DNA of 64,000 nucleotides from Xiashengella succiniciproducens (GCF_023674465.1 NZ_CP098400.1:2012801-2076800); one strand, 5' to 3'; numbered from the stretch's first letter, positions 17,361 to 27,043 are shown. The notes: a model not told the origin generated them from the letters alone. Made by a program: numbers and translations.

Positions 17361-17368
17361 ACTATTGG

Positions 17369-18472
17369 TCAAAATACTAATCCTGCCCCAAAACGAACAA
17401 CCCTTGGACTCTTTTCTGCCCTTGTCAGTAAATAAAATCTGAAGTCTTTATATATTTCATAATGAAGACTTAATCCAGCTATGTAAGTCATTTGCTGAGT
17501 TTTAACAAGGTCATTACTCGTAAAATACATTGAAGCTCCAAATTCAATTTTGGGGTACAACCTGGTTGCAGTTATTCTATAGTCCAGCATCAGTGGAACA
17601 TTAAGTTGATAGCGATTTTCAGTTATAGGGACATAGTTATAATTTTTATCAAAGTGATATGCACTTGAAACTTGGATGTATTCAGAGGCTAAAAATTCTA
17701 CTTGCAATGAAAACCTCTCATATATTCCAGGTATATTCTTAATGTTAAATACTAAACCAAAAAAGTCACTACTGTTGTTATCTAGTTTATAATATAAAAT
17801 TTCATTTAAGCGAACCGTCTTGTTGAATTGGCCATATGTAACACCGAAATCTATATGTACTTTGTCTTTTTTCTCATCATAAATAATGTATTCTTCATCT
17901 TTGGATACCTCGTTATGGTACTTTTTTGCTGTTTTAACAAGGGATTTTGACTCCAACTCTGTCCTGTTTATTGTCTCCGTCATTTTAGCATCTTGAAAAA
18001 GATACCTCATAATACCAATGTACTCTTTTTGGTCTATTAAGTAGTCGTTACCCTCATTGCTTACTTGTGATCGTGTATTTTTCAATTCATAGATTTGCCC
18101 GTCTTTTTCGAGAAAATACAAATCATCTTTATCTTTATAGTAGTATATTTTCACCACCCCATTAATCAAGAATTCCAGGAAAGCAGTTCTTTCAGTTCCA
18201 TCTACCATGATTGGTTTTGAAACGTAATACTTCCCATCTGTAAATCTGTATGCTTTAATCTCTGTGGGTTCGTATCTATTGTCGACATCTTGCTTATCCT
18301 TTTTAAAATAACAATACTGACTATTACTTTTTGGGGAGCGATAGTCAATTAGGCCATAAATAGTATCGCCTGTGTTCTCAATAATAAATCCTTGCCTCCA
18401 ATCATTTTGAGAATACCCTGTAAAACCCGAAACAAGAAGCAATACGCTAATCACAAAGTCTTTTTTTGTCAT
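17369..18472 (-). CDS. Secreted protein with C-terminal beta-barrel-like region, unknown function
   Basis: This 367-aa protein has an N-terminal signal peptide (FVISVLLLVSGFTGYSQ). The N-terminal half contains QGFIIENTGDTIYGLIDYRS and EIKAYRFTDGKYYVSKPI, a pattern I associate with uncharacterised Bacteroidota proteins. The C-terminal half has alternating strands (YPKIEFGASMYFT, GLSLHYEIYKDFRFYLLT) and ends RVVRFGAGLVF with a terminal Phe, typical of an outer membrane barrel. The gene is visibly AT-richer than the flanking housekeeping genes and sits beside degraded sequence, hinting at acquisition. The function is unknown. Confidence 0.65.
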   Translation of the reverse strand: MTKKDFVISVLLLVSGFTGYSQNDWRQGFIIENTGDTIYGLIDYRSPKSNSQYCYFKKDKQDVDNRYEPTEIKAYRFTDGKYYVSKPIMVDGTERTAFLEFLINGVVKIYYYKDKDDLYFLEKDGQIYELKNTRSQVSNEGNDYLIDQKEYIGIMRYLFQDAKMTETINRTELESKSLVKTAKKYHNEVSKDEEYIIYDEKKDKVHIDFGVTYGQFNKTVRLNEILYYKLDNNSSDFFGLVFNIKNIPGIYERFSLQVEFLASEYIQVSSAYHFDKNYNYVPITENRYQLNVPLMLDYRITATRLYPKIEFGASMYFTSNDLVKTQQMTYIAGLSLHYEIYKDFRFYLLTRAEKSPRVVRFGAGLVF

Positions 18473-18920
18473 TTTTCCTTTTTGTTAATGTTAAATTGCT
18501 GAGGACCAATCTTCTCACGACTCCGAATTCCTTAGTCACAAAACGATAAGAGTTAAAAGGCGTGGCTTATTGATCAATTTAATTAAATATTCAAATTTAT
18601 AGCATTTTTTAATGCTTTCAATAAAAAAAATATATCTCGTTATTTCAAATCCAATACTTTGTACATTTCTTTGCAAAAATCATCAACAGAACAAAAAAGA
18701 ACTGTCCCATATACTCTGTAAATGAAAATTCCAAGGGGTTGGACAAGCTCGTATTGTTTGTTTGCATTTATGATTTTACACGATCTAGAAAAAGAAGATT
18801 TTTTAAGTGATAGCTATTTGTGGCAGTTTTGTTCACGTGAAGAACTAACTGACTTCTTAAAGCAGATCCAGAAGCTTTTCAAAGTAGTGCTTACTTATTA
18901 CCTGCATCGAATATTTTCTT
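18473..18920. other. AT-rich intergenic region
   Basis: About 450 bp between the barrel-like gene and the trkH 3' end. It contains the promoter-like element at 18592-18622 and an otherwise low-complexity AT-rich stretch. A 75-codon + strand frame at 18722-18949 runs into trkH and shows no recognisable family, so it is not called. Confidence 0.5.
18592..18622 (-). promoter_or_regulatory. Promoter with embedded palindrome upstream of the barrel-like gene
   Basis: On the minus strand ATTG (18622-18619) and TAAATTTG (18599-18592) lie 19 nt apart, close to the consensus. Between them AGCATT-TTTT-AATGCT (18601-18616) is a perfect inverted repeat, placed where a repressor would block the polymerase. 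The leader to the start codon would be about 110 nt. Confidence 0.42.
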
Positions 18921-20372
18921 CTACCTGTCCCGCCAGAACTGGCTGGTGAGGAGGATGAGGACGGTGGAGAGCTCGAGACGGCCGATAATCATAAGTAAAG
19001 AGAGTAAGAGCTTGGCGGCAGTACTGAAGTCGGCGTAACTATTGATGGCGCCTATGTTACCAATACTAATACCAATGCCCCCAAGGTTGGATGCAACTAC
19101 GCCGATAGAAGTAAGGAAGTCAACGTCCATGAAGATCAAAAGCACGGAACCGACGCAAAAGGTTATCATGTAAAGAAACAAAAAGGATACTATGCTGCCT
19201 ACTTTCTCTTCATCAATGGCTTCTCCCCTCAGTTTCATCACTGATACACTGTTGGGATGCAGCATCTTCCTGAAGAAGATTACAATATGCTTGTAGGCCA
19301 CGACATGTCTGATCAGCTTAACACCACCTCCGGTACTACCAATGCAGGCCCCTGAAAACATCAACATAAACATCAGTATCCAGGCTTCACTCGGCCATTC
19401 CTCATAGTTATAGGTACCAAATCCAGTAGTAGTAACTACCGAAATAACCTGAAAGAAGGCTTGCCTAAGGTGCAATTCAACATTAGCAAAGAGATTATTG
19501 TCTGATATAAGTACTACTATTATCACAGACACAACTACAACAAGCCAGAAATAAGTTCTCAACTCTATATTCTCAAAGACCCTCCTAAGCCTGCCCTTGT
19601 ACAGGTGATAATGCAGATAAAAGTTCATTCCGGCAAGAAACATAAAGATCATTACAACATATTGACTATAGGCAGAAAAGGAAGCAAGACTGTCATTCTT
19701 GGTCGAGAATCCCCCGGTGGCCATGGTAGTAAAGGCATGGTTAATGGCATCAAAGACTCCCATATCCCCAGCAGCCAACAAAATTGCCAGTACTGCTGTC
19801 AGTGTCACATAGACTCCCCACAATCTTTTGGCTGTACTTGCTATCTTGGGAGTTAGCTTTTCTTTACTAACACCGGAAGCTTCACTCTTAAAGAGGTTGT
19901 ATCCTCCAATTCGTAACAGTGGCATAATAGCTACTACAAGCACGATAATTCCCATACCTCCCAGCCACTGGCTCAGACTCCGCCAAAATAATATGCTGTG
20001 AGGCAGTGACTCTACGTCAGAGATCACAGATGAACCGGTGGATGTAAAGCCCGATACAGTCTCAAACAACGCATCGGCAAAGTCAGTTATCGTCTCGGTC
20101 AGCAAATATGGAAGGGTGCCAAACAACGATAGGATCACCCATACAAAGGTTACTGTAAAGTAACTGTCCCTCAGGTTCAACTCCTTCTTTAGATCCGACA
20201 TGGTCAGCACATACATCAGCCCCCCTGCTGTCAGGGTCAGAAACGAAGCACTGATCAGGCTCCAGTGTTCGGGCTCCTTATAGATGATGGCGCAAACCAC
20301 CGGTAGAAGCATAAAGGCTCCAAGGAGCATCAGTACTCTACCAAAAATATTGAGTATAAACTTGAGATTCAT
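18921..20372 (-). CDS. trkH: TrkH/KtrB family potassium transporter
   Basis: This 483-aa polytopic membrane protein forms the K+-translocating subunit of a Trk/Ktr system. The four pore-loop regions are visible with their key glycines: TVSGFTSTGSSVI, TTMATGGFSTKND, SVVTTTGFGTYNYEEW and ASNLGGIGISIGNIG. The C-terminus GRLELSTVLILLTSQFWRD is typical of bacterial TrkH. The regulatory TrkA/KtrA partner is not in the window. It is downstream of, and only 12 nt from, the nucleoid-associated protein gene, so the two are probably co-transcribed. Confidence 0.95.
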   Translation of the reverse strand: MNLKFILNIFGRVLMLLGAFMLLPVVCAIIYKEPEHWSLISASFLTLTAGGLMYVLTMSDLKKELNLRDSYFTVTFVWVILSLFGTLPYLLTETITDFADALFETVSGFTSTGSSVISDVESLPHSILFWRSLSQWLGGMGIIVLVVAIMPLLRIGGYNLFKSEASGVSKEKLTPKIASTAKRLWGVYVTLTAVLAILLAAGDMGVFDAINHAFTTMATGGFSTKNDSLASFSAYSQYVVMIFMFLAGMNFYLHYHLYKGRLRRVFENIELRTYFWLVVVVSVIIVVLISDNNLFANVELHLRQAFFQVISVVTTTGFGTYNYEEWPSEAWILMFMLMFSGACIGSTGGGVKLIRHVVAYKHIVIFFRKMLHPNSVSVMKLRGEAIDEEKVGSIVSFLFLYMITFCVGSVLLIFMDVDFLTSIGVVASNLGGIGISIGNIGAINSYADFSTAAKLLLSLLMIIGRLELSTVLILLTSQFWRDR

Positions 20373-20384
20373 TATGCCTGAGCT

Positions 20385-21434
20385 TTACAACTCATTCTCA
20401 AAATACAGTTTGTAATAGTTCAATCCACGATTGTCATCGTAGCCCTTCTCAATAAAATCCCTCTTCCCGTGCACATACACATGAAAGTTCTTATCAAGCT
20501 TCAGCACCGACTTAAAGTACTTCTTCTCGCTCTTGACAGCGGTCTTGGCTATATCGAAGCTGTCATTGAGTGGTATTCCCCGTTCGGTCTCAAACTGATT
20601 CCTGTAATCATTAAAGGCCTCTGTAACCTCGGGTAAGCGTATCACTTCACGCTCAAAGTCATCCTGTCTGAAAGTACCCTTCTTGTCGAAAAAGTCGATA
20701 GACCTGTTTAGGAAATCAATCTGCTCAGGTTTTGGCACCTGATTCTCGCCATTGTAAACTTCTCTAACGAAATTCTTGCAAAGGTCCAGGTAGTTGCGGG
20801 TATAGAAGAATGCATCTTCCCTGGGCTGCAGGCCCAGGAAGTCGTCCTTCCAAAAGGCCGCTTCATTTCCCTTGTTCACGTTATCCACCATCACAACCTT
20901 AAAGCCATGTTCGGCTTCAGTATTAAAGATGATGCATCCTTTATCAAGCTTGCGTATATTGATTCCTTCCTCAGCACCCAGTTCAAAGTCCTGCCCCCTC
21001 AGATAGACTTTCAAAAAGCTGTCCTTATTCTCAGACTTGAAGATGCCAAGCGCATCCACACCTATTCCGTCAACAGCCACGTTGCTGAACAAGGCCACGT
21101 AAAACTCACCACCTCTGATTTTGGGATGGTTGCTGTGCTCATACAGATGCTCGGCCAGTCTAACAGATGCATTGTAAAGCTTAGTCTTGTCACTAAAGAC
21201 CTCCACTGCCAGGTTGTACACCAGTCCAGCCGCTCCTTCCTCAGCCCCTATAAAGGTGTAGTAGCCCTCATTCTTAAAGGCATTAAAGAAATAGGTCTTA
21301 AGAAGAGAACCAACTTCAACGTTGTCCTGCAGGTTGATTGCACTCTTTGAAAATCTGATGGGCTGACCCTCGCTGCGTGATCCAACATGATGGATCACAA
21401 GGCCGTCTATAACAACTTGTGAGCTTTCTATCAT
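20385..21434 (-). CDS. Nucleoid-associated protein, NdpA/YejK (37-kDa) family
   Basis: This 349-aa cytoplasmic protein matches the 37-kDa nucleoid-associated family: VVIDGLVIHHVGSRSEGQPI at the N-terminus, GGEFYVALFSNVAVDGIGVD, FDKKGTFRQDDFEREVI in the C-terminal part and YVHGKRDFIEKGYDDNRGLN near the end. Members bind DNA in Gram-negative nucleoids, but their function is not well defined. It is the first gene of a two-gene unit with trkH and is divergent from the large peptidase-like gene at 21510. Confidence 0.85.
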   Translation of the reverse strand: MIESSQVVIDGLVIHHVGSRSEGQPIRFSKSAINLQDNVEVGSLLKTYFFNAFKNEGYYTFIGAEEGAAGLVYNLAVEVFSDKTKLYNASVRLAEHLYEHSNHPKIRGGEFYVALFSNVAVDGIGVDALGIFKSENKDSFLKVYLRGQDFELGAEEGINIRKLDKGCIIFNTEAEHGFKVVMVDNVNKGNEAAFWKDDFLGLQPREDAFFYTRNYLDLCKNFVREVYNGENQVPKPEQIDFLNRSIDFFDKKGTFRQDDFEREVIRLPEVTEAFNDYRNQFETERGIPLNDSFDIAKTAVKSEKKYFKSVLKLDKNFHVYVHGKRDFIEKGYDDNRGLNYYKLYFENEL

Positions 21435-21450
21435 CTGGCTAAATTTTCAA

Positions 21451-21458
21451 CAAATATA
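21451..21458 (-). promoter_or_regulatory. Candidate -7 box for the nucleoid-protein/trkH unit
   Basis: TATATTTG on the minus strand lies 16 nt upstream of the start codon. No clear -33 box is present. The divergent gene has a near-match TATATTCG at about 21483, so the 75-bp gap probably holds two back-to-back promoters. Confidence 0.35.
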
Positions 21459-21509
21459 ACTAAGTTGGAGGATATTAATCCTTATATTCGTTGCTATAGT
21501 TGATTATCA

Positions 21510-24500
21510 ATGCAGGGGAAAATACGAAGACTCTATCTTATAGCTGCAGCTTTGATTCTTGTGTGTAGCAATGTACATGCTCAGTACTACACAACGGGGA
21601 ATGACCCATTTGGTCTCAGGTGGCGGCAAATCAGAACTCCACATGTCAGGCTTGTTTTTGAAAAGGGTATGTATGAACAGGCAGCCCGGCTGGCTGCCTT
21701 TATAGATAGTGTGGCTCCCCGTGTTGCCTGGAGTCTTGACCATAATCCCCGCAGGATAGATCTGCTATTGCACAACCAAACTGCGATTGCAAATGGTATG
21801 GTGGCCTGGGCTCCAAAGCGCTCGGAGTTCTTTACTATTCCCCGACAGGACCTTACTTCAACAGAATGGCTTAGCCAACTAGCTATTCACGAATACCGCC
21901 ACGTGGTTCAGATTGATAAGCTCAATCAGGGCTTTACACGGGGACTCAACTATGTATTTGGACAGCAGGCTACCGGTGCAGTGATCGGCCTCTACCTGCC
22001 TATGTGGCTGCTTGAAGGGGATGCTGTGGTTGCCGAAACTGCTCTTACTGCAAGTGGAAGGGGAAGGTCTTTTGCTTTTACTAACGAAATAAAAGCCCAA
22101 TTGCTCGAAAGGGGCATGTACAGCTACGATAAGGCCTACCTGGGCTCGTACCGTGACTATGTGCCCAACCACTACAATATGGGCTACCTGATGACGGCAA
22201 ACGCCCGTGCATTGTATGGAACAGATATCTGGGATAAGGCATTTGAATATGTGGGACGCAACAGTTGGAATCCTGTGGCCTTCAACACGACCCTGCGCAA
22301 GAGTACCGGGATGAATCAAAGGCAGCTTTACAAGAAGATATTCTCAGAGATGCGTGAGCAATGGACTGAGGAGTTGGCCGGACAAATGGAAAGTTCCCGT
22401 CAACCAATCAATGCACCTGATGACGATTACCTGCTATACAGTTCACCGGTTGCTATCAATGACAGCACACTGATTACCGAACTAAGCGGACCAGGCGTAC
22501 GTTCAGCTATAGTATCTATTGATATAAATACCGGTAAAAAAAAGACCCTGCGCTATACCGGACCAAGGCAAAGTGAACCGATCAGTGCCAATAGTGTTTT
22601 GGTGGTATGGAGTGAACTGAAATGGCATCCACGTTGGGAACATAAGGTGTGGTCGGTTATCAGAACCCATGACCTTGGCAGCAACAGGAGTCGCTATATT
22701 ACACACAGTGGTTATTTGTCATCTCCAGCAGTGCATCCAGATAGGAAACTTATCGCTGCTGTTAAAAGCTCTACCATAAACAGCTACTCCATAGCCTTCA
22801 TCGATGCCGACAATGGCAAATCAATTAAGGAGTTTCCAACCCCGGACAACTACTACCCAATTCACCCGTCATGGAACAGTAATGGTGAGAACCTGGTGAT
22901 GGTGCTTCTGTCTGCAAAGGGCAGAGCCCTGTTTACCCTCCAGCCGGAGTCCGGGGAGTGGACACAACTTAGCTCTTGGACCTATGATGAGATTAAGAAT
23001 CCTCATCAGCAGGGTAATCTTATTTGGTATTCTGCACAAGGTGACCTGAGCGATGAGATCTTTGTGTTTGATGCGGTTACCAAGGAGAACAAGAGACTAA
23101 CCTCATCAAAATTTGGGGCCTACCACCCTACCATCACTCCCGATGGCAGACTGATCTATACGGATTATAGAGCCTCAGGTCTTAGACCGGTCATACATAC
23201 AGATAACAGCCTCTACCCGGCTCCAAATCCGGCTTTGTCAGTGAGCGGTAATTTGGCCACCCTAATAAGCCGGCAGGAAGAGGGCTTTTTTGCAGCAAAT
23301 GGGAAGAGAGCACATATTGATGAGTTTCCACAGGAAGAGGAGGCACCGTGGACTATGGAGCCTGTCGACTCAAACACTACAGACACAAGTTACTTAGCTC
23401 TCGAAGACCTAAAGGAAAAGTATCCTGAGAAGCGGTATAGCAAGTTCAACCTCATCAATATCCACAGTTGGGCACCTGCACATATTGATTTTGACGAGGG
23501 GGATATTCATACCGGGATCACACTGATGTCGCAAAACCTGCACGGCACCTCCCTACTGATGGCAGGCTACAATGCCAATCCGAGCTATGCTCACGAGAAG
23601 TACTATCTTGACTTTAGCTTCCGTGCCTTCTACCCAATCTTCAACATTACATGGCGCTTTGGAGACAAGGACTTCACGGATGAAGGCTACTACCAGCCCG
23701 ACCCGTATGACGACTATGTGTACCACTATTATATAGATAAGCCACTTTGGCATCACAGCCTTAAAGCCGGGATGAGGGTACCGTTCAATTTTAGTCGGGG
23801 TGCATGGAATAGATACCTCGAAGGCGGTGTTCAGTTTACCTACAACAGCCGGCAGGGTTTTAACTTCCCGTTTGATAAATACCTACGTTTGGGACAGGTA
23901 CTGATTCCTACTGGCTCTACCCTGACCGCAACAGTCGATATGCAAGATCGCTATGGTATGGAATATGTCATGGGTGTTCAGAATATCCGAAGGGGAACTT
24001 CAAGGGATGTCGGTCCCCGTATGGGACAGACCCTTACCCTTTTCTACCGGCACAGTACAGGGGGAACCAACGATCCCGGAGCTATTGGTGGCTATATTGC
24101 CCGTCTCTACCTGCCGGGTATTGGACGCCATCACTCAATATCTACCAGCATATCTTCTCAACAGAGGAAATGGGAACAGATAAGGGGTGAAACAGAAGAT
24201 CACTTCTGGCTTTTCTACCAGTACAATGACGTGATTTCCTATCCACGGGGCTATGACGATATGCCCAACAAGCATATGAAACTAATCCAGCTTAACTACA
24301 CCATGCCACTGTGGAACCCGGACATGAGTCTTGGAAGTTTTGCCTATTTAAAGCGTCTTAACCTCACTGCCTTCTATGACAAGGCCTGGGCTACTTATGC
24401 TATGGTGGATTCGAACCAGGGGAATACCTACAAAATGGAATATACTCCTTCGTCAACAGGTGTAGAACTAATGGCTGAGACGCACCTGTTCAGGATCTAC

Positions 24501-24599
24501 TATCCACTGCAGATAGGCACAAGGGCGTCCTACCGCTTGGTGGATGATAAGCTTAGAGTGGAATTGCTGCTTAGAACAACAATCAGAATTGGTAGCTGA
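21510..24599 (+). CDS. Large secreted protein: HEYRH metallopeptidase-like domain, propeller-like region, outer membrane barrel
   Basis: This 1029-aa protein has a signal peptide (AAALILVCSNVHAQ). Residues about 30-270 look like a gluzincin peptidase: LAIHEYRHVVQIDKLNQGF supplies HExxH and PMWLLEGDAVVAET the likely third ligand Glu. The middle (about 300-580) has repeated propeller-like segments such as YLSSPAVHPDRKLIAAVKSS and PIHPSWNSNGENLVMVLLS. The last 380 residues are rich in aromatic beta strands (YYLDFSFRAFYPIFNITWRF) as in outer membrane barrels. Thus a zinc-peptidase-like domain and propeller appear tethered to the outer membrane. Substrate and activity are unknown; the domain calls are inference from motifs. 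Confidence 0.72.
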   Translation: MQGKIRRLYLIAAALILVCSNVHAQYYTTGNDPFGLRWRQIRTPHVRLVFEKGMYEQAARLAAFIDSVAPRVAWSLDHNPRRIDLLLHNQTAIANGMVAWAPKRSEFFTIPRQDLTSTEWLSQLAIHEYRHVVQIDKLNQGFTRGLNYVFGQQATGAVIGLYLPMWLLEGDAVVAETALTASGRGRSFAFTNEIKAQLLERGMYSYDKAYLGSYRDYVPNHYNMGYLMTANARALYGTDIWDKAFEYVGRNSWNPVAFNTTLRKSTGMNQRQLYKKIFSEMREQWTEELAGQMESSRQPINAPDDDYLLYSSPVAINDSTLITELSGPGVRSAIVSIDINTGKKKTLRYTGPRQSEPISANSVLVVWSELKWHPRWEHKVWSVIRTHDLGSNRSRYITHSGYLSSPAVHPDRKLIAAVKSSTINSYSIAFIDADNGKSIKEFPTPDNYYPIHPSWNSNGENLVMVLLSAKGRALFTLQPESGEWTQLSSWTYDEIKNPHQQGNLIWYSAQGDLSDEIFVFDAVTKENKRLTSSKFGAYHPTITPDGRLIYTDYRASGLRPVIHTDNSLYPAPNPALSVSGNLATLISRQEEGFFAANGKRAHIDEFPQEEEAPWTMEPVDSNTTDTSYLALEDLKEKYPEKRYSKFNLINIHSWAPAHIDFDEGDIHTGITLMSQNLHGTSLLMAGYNANPSYAHEKYYLDFSFRAFYPIFNITWRFGDKDFTDEGYYQPDPYDDYVYHYYIDKPLWHHSLKAGMRVPFNFSRGAWNRYLEGGVQFTYNSRQGFNFPFDKYLRLGQVLIPTGSTLTATVDMQDRYGMEYVMGVQNIRRGTSRDVGPRMGQTLTLFYRHSTGGTNDPGAIGGYIARLYLPGIGRHHSISTSISSQQRKWEQIRGETEDHFWLFYQYNDVISYPRGYDDMPNKHMKLIQLNYTMPLWNPDMSLGSFAYLKRLNLTAFYDKAWATYAMVDSNQGNTYKMEYTPSSTGVELMAETHLFRIYYPLQIGTRASYRLVDDKLRVELLLRTTIRIGS

Positions 24600-25733
24600 T
24601 CAGTTGAGCATGGCGTTGATATGGGCGCCGTGGTGCAGTTCGAAAACAGTGATCTCAGGCGGCATACCTACTCTGGCAGGTAGCCCATGGTATCCAAGTC
24701 CGCGATTAACATAGAGGAATTTGTCGCCCTCCCTGTACATTCCGGCCCAGCGCTTCTGGACATACTGTGCCGGACTCCATCTGAAGTCGCCCTTCTCGAT
24801 ACCAAACTGCATCCCGTGGGTATGTCCCGACAGGGTCAAATCGTAGAAGTCCTGTGCCAGAATTTGCTTGTCCCAGTGATCGGGGTCGTGCGACATCAGA
24901 ATATTAAAGGGCAGATGTCTGATTCCCCTTGACGCCAGGGCCAGATCCCCGTTGCGTGGAAAGGATGATGTGCCCCAGTTTTCTACTCCCCCTAATCCGA
25001 TAATATCTCCATTGCGGAAAAGCTGAACCGACTCATTGCGCAGTACCTTGAAGCCCAATCTCTCATAAGCTGCAAGGATGCCTCTGAAGTTGGCTGCCTT
25101 TTCTGCCTCTGAATGCCAGCGACTATACTCGCCATAGTCGTGGTTGCCAAGGATAGCAAACTTGCCCATCGGAGCCTGCAGTTTGGCAAATATATTCTCC
25201 CAGCCCTTGGCCTCTTCTGCAAAGTTGTTGACAAGGTCGCCAGTAAACAGGATAATATCGGGATTGGCTTCGTTGACCAGCTCAATGGCTTCCCTCAGGG
25301 GATCCCTGTTGGTACCAAAACTGCCTATATGTAGGTCTGAGATCTGTGCTATACGAATACCATCAAAGCCCTCAGGTAGATTGGGGAAGACCATGTGGAT
25401 CTCTCTGACGTAGAAGGCAAACCTGCCCTTCATACCTCCAAGGAGTTTGGAAACAAAGGGTGCTGTGGCCATGATTATGCCTACTTGACTGAAGAACTTA
25501 CGACGGGTAATTCGGGGATAGTAGCGAACCTTCTCCTTTTGGAGCCGTGGCCTGACGACCCGGCTCATCAAGGGCTGAATACGGTTCACTCCCGAAGTTG
25601 GAAGGTTTCCTATATATATTGCAAGGAAAAAAAGCAGAAACCAGCTTAAAATAAGATAGGGATTAACATTACCAACCTGGGAAATTTGTAATACTGCAAA
25701 GATTACCGCTACAACCTGATACCTCATCTGCAC
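24600..25733 (-). CDS. Membrane-associated metallophosphoesterase (YkuE/YaeI type)
   Basis: This 377-aa protein has hydrophobic N-terminal segments (YLILSWFLLFFLAIYIGNL), a Tat-like ITRRKFFSQVG motif, then a calcineurin-like phosphoesterase domain from about residue 125. Metal-ligand motifs are ISDLHIGSF, FTGDLVNN, GNHDYGEY, SHDPDHWD and LSGHTHGMQFG. Relatives act on membrane-associated phosphoesters, such as UDP-sugar lipids or phospholipids, but the substrate here is unknown. It is convergent with the large peptidase-like gene (stops adjoin) and divergent from the histidine kinase gene. Confidence 0.9.
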   Translation of the reverse strand: MQMRYQVVAVIFAVLQISQVGNVNPYLILSWFLLFFLAIYIGNLPTSGVNRIQPLMSRVVRPRLQKEKVRYYPRITRRKFFSQVGIIMATAPFVSKLLGGMKGRFAFYVREIHMVFPNLPEGFDGIRIAQISDLHIGSFGTNRDPLREAIELVNEANPDIILFTGDLVNNFAEEAKGWENIFAKLQAPMGKFAILGNHDYGEYSRWHSEAEKAANFRGILAAYERLGFKVLRNESVQLFRNGDIIGLGGVENWGTSSFPRNGDLALASRGIRHLPFNILMSHDPDHWDKQILAQDFYDLTLSGHTHGMQFGIEKGDFRWSPAQYVQKRWAGMYREGDKFLYVNRGLGYHGLPARVGMPPEITVFELHHGAHINAMLN

Positions 25734-25913
25734 AAATCGTTTGATAGTGAAGGATTGCGTAACTGATTGTTACACAAATAAAACTTTGCAAAATTACTAC
25801 TTACTACAGATCAGACTAAAAATCAAAGTTAATCTTTCATAAATTATTACCGTTTCAGGAGTTAATATTGTCATATTGGTGAAAGAAAAGCCGGCAGATA
25901 GGCAAATTCATCA

Positions 25914-25921
25914 TAGCTTTG
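25914..25921 (+). promoter_or_regulatory. Candidate -7 box of the kinase/regulator operon
   Basis: TAGCTTTG matches TAnnTTTG 15 nt before the kinase start. No -33 TTTG is visible at the proper distance, so the support is weak. Confidence 0.3.
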
Positions 25922-25936
25922 TGTTGCAACCCATAG

Positions 25937-27043
25937 GTGGCTAAAATGCAAAAGACAAGTATCTCTAATTTTTTGAATGAGGAGTTTTTCCAGCAGAACG
26001 ACAAACTGATGGGTGTCGGTGTTGGAGCTACTCTGCGAAGAATCATTTATGTAGTAATCGTTGCCACGGTGTCCACACTGATACTTGGCAAGGCCTTCGG
26101 ACTAAAGGACATACTACACCCCTGGAAAGCGCTTATACTGGCAGTTATTGCTGTTGTTCTGCTGAGCGAGGGTAATGTTATAATCAATAGGATACTCAAC
26201 AAAAAGACGCCATGGTACGGCACCTTCGTCAAGCGGATACGGATTCAGCTGACACTCAGTTTCCTCTGGATGGCGTTTGTATTTATGGTCTTTGGTTTCT
26301 TTGCTGCAAAGACCCAGTCAAAGGAGTACATCATCGCCTTTGCCTTCGGAACCATCTTCGTGCTCTTCTTCAACAACATAATGATAATGCGCAACTTTGC
26401 TTACAACTGGCGCTTATCTGCCATCGAGAACGAAAAGCTCAAGCAGGCCAAGCTACAGTCGGATTACAAGGTTCTCCAAAGTCAGCTCAACCCCCACTTT
26501 CTGTTCAACAGTTTCAGCGTGCTAATCTCCGAGATTCAGTACAATCCCAACGGAGCGGTTAAGTTCACCCAAAAGATGGCCGACGTGTACCGCTATGTGC
26601 TTCAGCAAAGGGATGCGACCACTATTCCACTCAAGCATGAGCTAAACTTTATATCCGATTATATGTTCCTGCACAAGACCCGGATGGGTGTGGCCCTCGA
26701 CCTGATGACTGACATCAAACCGGACCATCTGCATCTGGAACTGCCTCCGCTGACACTGCAAGGGCTAGTGGAGAACGCAATAAAGCACAATAGGGCCAGT
26801 GACAAACAGCCTCTGCAAATCAGGATATTAAGCGAGGATAATGCGTATATTAGTGTAGTCAATAATCTGAATCCAAAGACAACTTCATACTCTACCGGTG
26901 TGGGACTTGAGAACCTGGTAATGCGCTACAAGCTCCTTACCCGGAAAGAACTTGTCATCAGCCAGGATGACAGACTGTTTAAAGTGTCGCTTCCCCTGCT
27001 CAATCAGGAAGAATTACAATTGGAAACCTACAATGATGAATGA
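25937..27043 (+). CDS. LytS-type sensor histidine kinase
   Basis: This 368-aa inner membrane kinase has four transmembrane helices (about 30-155; for example IIYVVIVATVSTLILG, LILAVIAVVLLSEGNVI, LSFLWMAFVFMVFGFF, FAFGTIFVLFFNNIMI). Then comes the His_kinase motif SQLNPHFLFNSFSVLI with the phosphorylated His, and an ATPase domain with LTLQGLVENAIKHN and GVGLENLVMRYKLL. No sensory periplasmic domain is present, so the stimulus is probably sensed in or near the membrane. The stop overlaps the start region of the LytTR regulator gene. Confidence 0.94.
   Translation: MAKMQKTSISNFLNEEFFQQNDKLMGVGVGATLRRIIYVVIVATVSTLILGKAFGLKDILHPWKALILAVIAVVLLSEGNVIINRILNKKTPWYGTFVKRIRIQLTLSFLWMAFVFMVFGFFAAKTQSKEYIIAFAFGTIFVLFFNNIMIMRNFAYNWRLSAIENEKLKQAKLQSDYKVLQSQLNPHFLFNSFSVLISEIQYNPNGAVKFTQKMADVYRYVLQQRDATTIPLKHELNFISDYMFLHKTRMGVALDLMTDIKPDHLHLELPPLTLQGLVENAIKHNRASDKQPLQIRILSEDNAYISVVNNLNPKTTSYSTGVGLENLVMRYKLLTRKELVISQDDRLFKVSLPLLNQEELQLETYNDE

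Noticed and set aside
18722-18949. 75-codon open frame on the + strand
   Set aside because: No family recognised, no promoter or ribosome site, and its end runs into the trkH coding region on the other strand.
20385-21434. Nucleoid-associated protein as part of a mobile or defence island
   Set aside because: It is next to trkH with no mobility genes, consistent with an ordinary chromosomal gene.
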